The notes beneath the pieces are model-generated. The model saw only the letters and a list, made by a program, of their open reading frames with translations. It was not told where the DNA came from and made no database searches. From Palsa-1188 sp050010575 (GTDB taxonomy: Bacteria; Bacillota; DSM-12270; Thermacetogeniales; Thermacetogeniaceae), in the NCBI GenBank assembly GCA_050010575.1, contig JBEKKU010000031.1, positions 1 to 19,349 of the forward strand: a DNA stretch of 19,349 nucleotides. The letters are read 5' to 3'. Positions 15,707-19,349 of the stretch are shown here, piece after piece. A program made the translations under genes and the position numbers. Numbering within the stretch: position 1 is the stretch's first letter; the number at the start of each line of letters is the position of its first letter.

Positions 15707-16062
15707 TCATCGGGAAGGGATATTCTACCGAACTATTATTTTAACAATGGCGAGGCTAATCCGTTTGTGAATTGCATGCGCTGCGTTATTGTTTATTATC
15801 AACTGGGAGATGCGCCATAAACATTGTTAATGTAATATGTGGCAACGGCCATTACCTATAGCAGGGGGGACAGTCCAACATGGGACTGCGCCCCCTGATG
15901 ATATTTCCGCGGCTATAAGTACAAGCAGGCCTTTGGGCCCAAGGCTCGGGCGTCCACCGTAGGGGGTGTCCCGGAGCCGGGCGAAGACCAGGTGGTGTCT
16001 GAAGAACGCGGAGGCAGGATATTTCAACTAGTTATAGAAGTAAAAAACTGGCATTATCCAAA
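15707..16062. other. Intergenic region with strong stem-loops, possible structured RNA
   Basis: No protein gene recognised. CAGGGGG at 15862-15868 pairs with CCCCCTG at 15891-15897, and inside it CAGTCC/GGACTG (15871-15876, 15883-15888) forms a second stem. Downstream, between about 15925 and 16010, GCCTT/AAGGC and GGCTCGGG/CCCGGAGCC can pair. The GC content is above that of the flanks. There is no T tract. This could be an RNA element or the remnant of a mobile element. Confidence 0.4.
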
Positions 16063-16122
16063 AAGAATACATAATACTTGACAGAAACATGTTGACGAAT
16101 TGCCTGATCCTCTGGTTATAAT
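16063..16122 (+). promoter_or_regulatory. Palindromic operator plus promoter of amt(2)
   Basis: AAGAATACATAATACTT at 16063-16079 matches the operator at 11399 with two changes. TTGACG at 16092-16097 starts 13 bases past it and TATAAT at 16117-16122 follows at a 19-base spacer. A second TTGACA at 16078-16083 overlaps the operator edge. Transcription would start just before the first hairpin at 16138. Confidence 0.6.
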
Positions 16123-16137
16123 TTATTAACAATTCTC

Positions 16138-16180
16138 GTTCGGCAAAGATGCCGGACCAGAACCGGGATAAGGGAGTCCC
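16138..16180 (+). promoter_or_regulatory. ANTAR-type dual hexaloop hairpin, unit B1
   Basis: P1: GTTCGGC-AAAGAT-GCCGGAC at 16138-16157, a 7-bp stem. P2: GGGAT-AAGGGA-GTCCC at 16165-16180. Both loops have A1 and G4, and the linker is 7 bases. The 3' arm of P2 can instead pair with GTAGGGA at 16197-16203 (7 bp), giving a competing fold that leads into the terminator. Confidence 0.8.
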
Positions 16181-16205
16181 TGCTGTAATACGGTTTGTAG
16201 GGAAT

Positions 16206-16231
16206 CCCCGTCCGGTAGAACGGGGTTTTTT
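16206..16231 (+). terminator. Intrinsic terminator of unit B1
   Basis: CCCCGT at 16206-16211 pairs with ACGGGG at 16220-16225; TTTTTT follows at 16226-16231. It is separated from P2 by 25 bases that contain the alternative pairing partner of P2. Confidence 0.85.
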
Positions 16232-16249
16232 ATTACCATAAATAGCCGC

Positions 16250-16312
16250 GACTGCAACGCAGCGGTTCGGCAAGGCAATGTTGCCCCCTGTTTTGGGAAT
16301 GAAGACGTTCCC
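16250..16312 (+). promoter_or_regulatory. Triple hexaloop leader, unit B2
   Basis: P1: GACTGC-AACGCA-GCGGTT at 16250-16267. P2: GGC-AATGTT-GCC at 16274-16285, extended by CA/TG. P3, nested in the terminator: GGGAAT-GAAGAC-GTTCCC at 16295-16312. P1 and P2 loops have A1 and G4; P3 has G1 and G4. Confidence 0.7.
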
Positions 16313-16337
16313 AGGATTAGGGGGCTTTGTCTTTTTT
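16283..16337 (+). terminator. Intrinsic terminator of unit B2
   Basis: GCCCCCT at 16283-16289 pairs with AGGGGGC at 16319-16325 around hairpin P3. The tail is TTTGTCTTTTTT at 16326-16337. The 5' arm overlaps hairpin P2. Confidence 0.85.
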
Positions 16338-16340
16338 GCC

Positions 16341-16393
16341 GGAGAGGGGGGGGGAAGTTGCCGGTCAGGCCTTTCGTGTTCGGGCAATATTGA
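16341..16393 (+). other. Orphan Shine-Dalgarno with an 11-codon frame
   Basis: GGAGAGGGGGGGG at 16341-16353 is followed by TTG at 16358 and the frame MPVRPFVFGQY ending at 16393, 63 bases before the amt(2) start. It corresponds in position to the orphan purine blocks in the other leaders. Translation is unproven. Confidence 0.3.
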
Positions 16394-16456
16394 AGAGGGT
16401 AATTTCGGATAATTCTCTGTAATGCTACTGATAAATAGGGAGGGGGAGTTGTTGTC

Positions 16457-17779
16457 ATGAAGAAGAAATTGCTCTGGGCCTGCTGTTTGATGCCCTTATT
16501 GTGGCTGGCAAGTTCGGGAATAGCCTTGGCGGCTGATGCAGCCCCGAAGATCGATAGCGGTGATACAGCCTTCGTGCTGCTCTGTGCCGCCCTGGTGCTG
16601 TTGATGACCCCGGGTCTGGCCTTCTTCTACGGCGGCATGGTGCGCCGCAAGAACGTGCTAAGCACCATCATGTATTCCTTTATCATCATCGCCCTGATTT
16701 CCGTGCAGTGGGTGCTGTTCGGATATACTCTTGCCTTTGGCCCTGACAAGCTGCACCTGATCGGAAATCTCTCGTGGCTGGGTTTGATCGGTGTCGGTGG
16801 CGCGCCAAACCCGGACTACGCGGCCACCATTCCCCACATGGCGTACATGGCTTTCCAGATGATGTTCGCCATTATCACCGCCGCCCTGATCTCCGGATCC
16901 TTTGCGGAAAGGTTCCGCTTTCCGGCCTTCTTGATCTTCACGCTGCTCTGGACGACCATAGTCTACGATCCCCTGGCACACTGGGTATGGGGCGCTGGGG
17001 GCTGGCTACACAACCTGGGTGTGCTTGATTTTGCCGGCGGTACCGTGGTCCATATCAGCTCCGGTGTTTCCGGCCTGGTCACGGCGCTCGTTCTGGGCAA
17101 GCGCCGGGGTTACGGGAAGGAACCGATGGTGCCGCATCACCTGCCGTTTACAGTGCTGGGAGCCGGTCTGCTCTGGTTTGGCTGGTTCGGGTTTAACGCC
17201 GGGAGCGCCTTGGCCGCCAACGGTCTGGCCGCCAACGCCTTCGTGGTGACCAACACTGCGGCAGCCGCGGCGGCACTTTCCTGGGTCTGTACCGAGTGGA
17301 TTCATAACGGCAAGCCGACCATACTGGGCGCGGCCAGCGGCTGTGTGGCCGGTCTGGTGGCGATCACCCCGGCCTCGGGTTTCGTCACTCCCCTCTCAGC
17401 GGTGATCATCGGTCTGATCGGCGGCATCATCTGCTACTTTGCGGTCAGCGTCATGAAGGCCAAGCTGGGTTATGACGACTCCTTGGACGCCTTTGGCGTG
17501 CACGGCATCGGCGGCACCTGGGGCGCACTGGCAACAGGATTATTTGCCACCACTGCCGTCAACTCGGCTGGCGCCAACGGACTCTTCTTCGGCAACCCCG
17601 GCCAACTCTGGACGCAGTTGATCGGCGTGATCTCCACTTGGGCGTTTGCTGCCATTGTCACCTTCATTATCCTGAAAGTGGTCAGCCTGTTTACCAAGCT
17701 TCGGGCTAGCGATGAGGAGGAAGCGGCCGGGCTTGACCTGCCGATGCACGGCGAGCGCGCCTACGACTTCATCTCATAA
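16457..17779 (+). CDS. amt: Ammonium transporter Amt (copy 2)
   Basis: 440 residues, the classical AmtB size. Signal peptide with core LLWACCLMPLLWLASSGIALA, then 11 helices. Twin pore histidines: His199 in DFAGGTVVHISSG and His349 in AFGVHGIGG. Also MTPGLAFFYGGMVRRKN in helix 1 and GSFAERFRF before helix 4. The cytosolic tail ends GLDLPMHGERAYDF, the typical P-II-responsive C-terminus. The ATG at 16457 has GGGAGGGGGAG upstream. It is followed at 103 bases by P-II(3), giving the common amt-glnK order. Two serial attenuators and a palindromic operator precede it. Confidence 0.97.
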   Translation: MKKKLLWACCLMPLLWLASSGIALAADAAPKIDSGDTAFVLLCAALVLLMTPGLAFFYGGMVRRKNVLSTIMYSFIIIALISVQWVLFGYTLAFGPDKLHLIGNLSWLGLIGVGGAPNPDYAATIPHMAYMAFQMMFAIITAALISGSFAERFRFPAFLIFTLLWTTIVYDPLAHWVWGAGGWLHNLGVLDFAGGTVVHISSGVSGLVTALVLGKRRGYGKEPMVPHHLPFTVLGAGLLWFGWFGFNAGSALAANGLAANAFVVTNTAAAAAALSWVCTEWIHNGKPTILGAASGCVAGLVAITPASGFVTPLSAVIIGLIGGIICYFAVSVMKAKLGYDDSLDAFGVHGIGGTWGALATGLFATTAVNSAGANGLFFGNPGQLWTQLIGVISTWAFAAIVTFIILKVVSLFTKLRASDEEEAAGLDLPMHGERAYDFIS

Positions 17780-17882
17780 CCGCGCCTTTGTTGCGAGCCC
17801 GGCAGCGATTAGGATGGAGAAGAACGTACAGGAAATGATGAAGCAATAGATAAATATTTTATGATCGGAGGGCGGGAAGTCG

Positions 17883-18224
17883 ATGGTCAAGCTGGAATGC
17901 ATTATCAGGCCTGAAAAACTGGATGACGTCAAGGATGCCCTAGCCAAGACCGGCAACCCTGGCATGACTGTTTCCGAGGTCAAAGGGTGCGGCCTGCAGC
18001 GGGGCTGGAAAGAGGTATACAGGGGTGTGGAGAGCTCCATCAACCTGTTGCCCAAGATCAAGATCGAGGTCGTGATCAGGGACGAGTATCTGGATCAGGT
18101 GCTCCAGCTCATCTGCCAGGCAGCCAGGACCGGGGATGTGGGTGACGGCAAGATCTTTATCTACCCGGTGGCCAATGTGGTCAGAATCAGGACCGGTGAA
18201 ACCGGGGAGTCTGCTGTCTATTAA
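17883..18224 (+). CDS. P-II nitrogen regulatory protein (copy 3)
   Basis: 113 residues. T-loop GLQRGWKEVYRGVESS: Gln39, Tyr46, Arg47 and Gly48 are kept, position 51 is Ser, so uridylylation at Tyr51 is impossible. B-loop GDGKIF and VRIRTGETG are intact. RBS GGAGGG at 17867-17872 lies 10 bases before ATG. It is downstream of amt(2) and presumably gates it. It is very similar to copy 4 at 18493, pointing to a recent duplication; a strong terminator at 18267 ends this transcript. Confidence 0.96.
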   Translation: MVKLECIIRPEKLDDVKDALAKTGNPGMTVSEVKGCGLQRGWKEVYRGVESSINLLPKIKIEVVIRDEYLDQVLQLICQAARTGDVGDGKIFIYPVANVVRIRTGETGESAVY

Positions 18225-18266
18225 CTGAACCCGCAGGGGCAGCGCACTAGTTGACATAAGTGCTTT

Positions 18267-18300
18267 AACAGGCCCGCCGTACAGAACCGGCGGGCCTGTT
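18267..18300 (+). terminator. Strong bidirectional-type terminator after P-II(3)
   Basis: A perfect 13-bp stem, 18267-18279 with 18288-18300 (GC-rich centre GGCCCGCCG/CGGCGGGCC), and an 8-base loop. The distal arm ends in TGTT followed by TATGGATTTT. It should separate P-II(3) from P-II(4). Confidence 0.85.
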
Positions 18301-18492
18301 TATGGATTTTGAGCTCGGGTCCAGTGCCCCCCGAAGACCCTGGACCGACCAGAGACCCGGTGCCGCCAGCGGATCATCATGGCGGTATCATCTTGTTTTA
18401 GAAAAAAGGAAAAGAGCACTCTGTGAGCGAATAGTTCATTCCATTGGTGAAATGATTTCTGCTACATTATCTGCAGAGGAGGAACAGAACTA

Positions 18493-18834
18493 GTGACCAA
18501 GATTGAGTGTGTCATCCGGCCTGAAAAGCTGGATGCGGTGATGGATGCCCTGGGGCAGTTTGGCAACCCGGGCATGACTGTCTCCGAGGTCAAGGGATGC
18601 GGCCTGCAAAGAGGCTGGAAAGAGGTTTACCGGGGGGTTGAGTCAAACATCAGGCTGCTCTCCAAGGTCAAGCTCGAGGTTGTCGTCAGGGACGAGACTA
18701 TTGATCAGGTCGTACAGCTGATCTGCCGGGCCGCCCGCACCGGTGAAGTGGGCGATGGGAAGATCTTCCTCTACCCGGTGGCCAATGTGGTCAGGATTAG
18801 AACCGGCGAGACCGGGGAGTCGGCCATTTACTAG
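18493..18834 (+). CDS. P-II nitrogen regulatory protein (copy 4)
   Basis: 113 residues with a GTG start at 18493, preceded by GAGGAGG at 18476-18482. The T-loop GLQRGWKEVYRGVESN is nearly that of copy 3, again with Ser at 51. The conserved LLPK after the T-loop is LLSK. Other motifs (GDGKIF, RIRTGETG) are intact. No amt gene follows within the visible window; the next transcript starts with the leader at 18939. It lies behind a terminator and no clear promoter is visible in 18301-18475, so its expression may depend on readthrough or on an unrecognised promoter. Confidence 0.95.
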   Translation: MTKIECVIRPEKLDAVMDALGQFGNPGMTVSEVKGCGLQRGWKEVYRGVESNIRLLSKVKLEVVVRDETIDQVVQLICRAARTGEVGDGKIFLYPVANVVRIRTGETGESAIY

Positions 18835-18869
18835 AGCCTGGTTCAGCAGGCCAGGGTGACGATCGTAGT

Positions 18870-18902
18870 CCCAGACGGGCAAGGACGCCCGGTAAGTCTG
18901 GG
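18870..18902 (+). other. Stem-loop with AAGGAC hexaloop after P-II(4)
   Basis: CCCAGAC/GTCTGGG (18870-18876, 18896-18902) encloses GGGC-AAGGAC-GCCC at 18877-18890 with a 5-base bulge. The hexaloop has A1 and G4, like the regulatory hairpins, but no partner hairpin or T tract was found. It may be a terminator-like end of the P-II(4) mRNA. Confidence 0.45.
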
Positions 18903-18938
18903 CCAGGTCAAGCTAACACCAACTGCAACATAAGTTTT

Positions 18939-18976
18939 ATGGCGACGGTGCCATCCATGCGGATAATGATGTCCGT
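18939..18976 (+). promoter_or_regulatory. ANTAR-type dual hexaloop hairpin, unit D1
   Basis: P1: ATGGC-GACGGT-GCCAT at 18939-18954. P2: CGGAT-AATGAT-GTCCG at 18960-18975, with an extra G-T pair. Position 4 is G in both; position 1 is G in P1 and A in P2. No palindromic operator like the other three was found upstream. Confidence 0.7.
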
Positions 18977-19001
18977 GTATGCTCTATTGCGTCTCCTGGA
19001 G

Positions 19002-19032
19002 CCCCGTCGAAATACGGGGTTACGTGTTTTTT
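19002..19032 (+). terminator. Intrinsic terminator of unit D1
   Basis: CCCCGT at 19002-19007 pairs with ACGGGG at 19014-19019. TTTTTT at 19027-19032 follows after seven bases. Confidence 0.65.
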
Positions 19033-19073
19033 ATGGCTTAATTCACATTGCGATTGTTTAATAATCAGCCGCA

Positions 19074-19135
19074 CCTGCGCAGTTGTGGGACGGCGTGGCA
19101 GTGGTGCCTCTGTTAATGGGAGCAATGACGTTCCC
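19074..19135 (+). promoter_or_regulatory. Triple hexaloop leader, unit D2
   Basis: P1: CCTGC-GCAGTT-GTGGG at 19074-19089 (two G-T pairs). P2: GGC-AGTGGT-GCC at 19097-19108. P3, nested in the terminator: GGGAGC-AATGAC-GTTCCC at 19118-19135. All loops have G at position 4. Confidence 0.6.
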
Positions 19136-19158
19136 GGCGATAGGGGCATTTATTTTTT
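19106..19158 (+). terminator. Intrinsic terminator of unit D2
   Basis: GCCTCTG at 19106-19112 pairs with TAGGGGC at 19141-19147 (with G-T pairs) around P3. TTTATTTTTT follows to 19158. The regulated gene lies outside the window. Confidence 0.65.
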
Positions 19159-19184
19159 ACCCACATTATTGGCCAATGATGGCC

Positions 19185-19259
19185 GAGGGAGGACGTGTCA
19201 TGCGCAACAGGCGCTTATTAATCCCTAGCAGCCTGTGTGGGTTTTACAGCCCAAAATAG
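19185..19259 (+). other. Orphan Shine-Dalgarno with a 19-codon frame
   Basis: GAGGGAGG at 19185-19192 stands 7 bases before ATG at 19200; the frame of 19 codons ends at TAG 19257-19259, inside the loop of the hairpin at 19240-19271. The spacing is ideal for translation. It could be a leader peptide, or the broken start of a gene. No known family. Confidence 0.4.
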
Positions 19260-19271
19260 GCTGGTAACACC
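19240..19271 (+). other. Stem-loop at the right edge
   Basis: 19240-19251 pairs with 19259-19271 (11 bp with one mismatch and one bulge) around a 7-base loop CAAAATA. No T tract follows. It overlaps the end of the 19-codon frame. The remaining sequence to 19349 shows no recognisable gene start. Confidence 0.4.
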
Positions 19272-19349
19272 GTAGTAAAAGCATTACGACGGCAATATGA
19301 TCATGGCGGCCATAGTGCTTAAACGTTTACCCTTGCTTTTTGCTCTACC

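Noticed and set aside
15827..16027. 66-codon frame on the minus strand in the structured block
   Set aside because: It coincides with the inverted repeats and shows no recognisable domain; RNA structure or element decay explains the pattern better.
18302..18493. 63-codon frame just before P-II(4)
   Set aside because: No RBS, begins right after a strong terminator, no recognisable motif; low-complexity composition. It is probably a chance frame overlapping the P-II(4) start by one base.

Overview
The window looks like chromosomal DNA of a low-to-mid GC anaerobic Firmicute, probably a Clostridia / Peptococcaceae-type bacterium. This rests on the strong purine-rich ribosome binding sites, the TTG and GTG starts, a KimA-type K+ importer, several P-II proteins without Tyr51, and attenuator-controlled nitrogen genes. 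The taxonomic placement is an inference. No rRNA, tRNA, CRISPR array or intact insertion sequence was seen.

Region 1 (1-6436) concerns potassium. It holds the C-terminal part of a KimA-like protein fused in frame to what looks like a glycoside hydrolase (GH63-like) segment, then an overlapping kdpD-kdpE two-component pair, then an intact kimA. No kdpFABC genes are present, so KdpDE may control KimA-type uptake here.

Region 2 (6437-18837) concerns nitrogen. It carries two ammonium transporters, four P-II proteins, an APC-family amino acid permease, and a P-II gene placed between a PP2C phosphatase and a membrane-anchored Ser/Thr kinase. It also holds a DUF1646 transporter and a decayed transposase fragment. 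Layout: P-II(1) - small membrane protein - amt(1) - DUF1646 transporter - transposase remnant - APC permease - PP2C - P-II(2) - Ser/Thr kinase - amt(2) - P-II(3) - terminator - P-II(4). All genes are on the + strand.

The most striking content is non-coding. Long leaders before P-II(1)/amt(1), the APC permease and amt(2), and a fourth at the right edge of the window (18939-19158), share one design. Each has two consecutive units of small hairpins with six-base loops of pattern RNNGNN (mostly ANNGNN), each normally ending in an intrinsic terminator whose formation competes with a hairpin. This is the signature of RNA targets of ANTAR-domain antiterminators (EutV, NasR type). The second unit of every leader also has a third RNNGNN hexaloop nested inside the terminator stem, 9 to 10 bases after the second hairpin. 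Three of the leaders are preceded by a shared imperfect palindrome (AAGTATACATGATACTT-like) about 13 bases before the -35 box. After the second terminator each leader has an orphan Shine-Dalgarno-like sequence well upstream of the real gene.

Proposed logic (inference): an initiation-level regulator bound at the palindrome and two serial antitermination checkpoints control ammonium and amino acid uptake together with the P-II sensors. The PP2C/kinase pair may modify a P-II protein. Neither the ANTAR regulator nor the operator-binding protein is encoded in this window.
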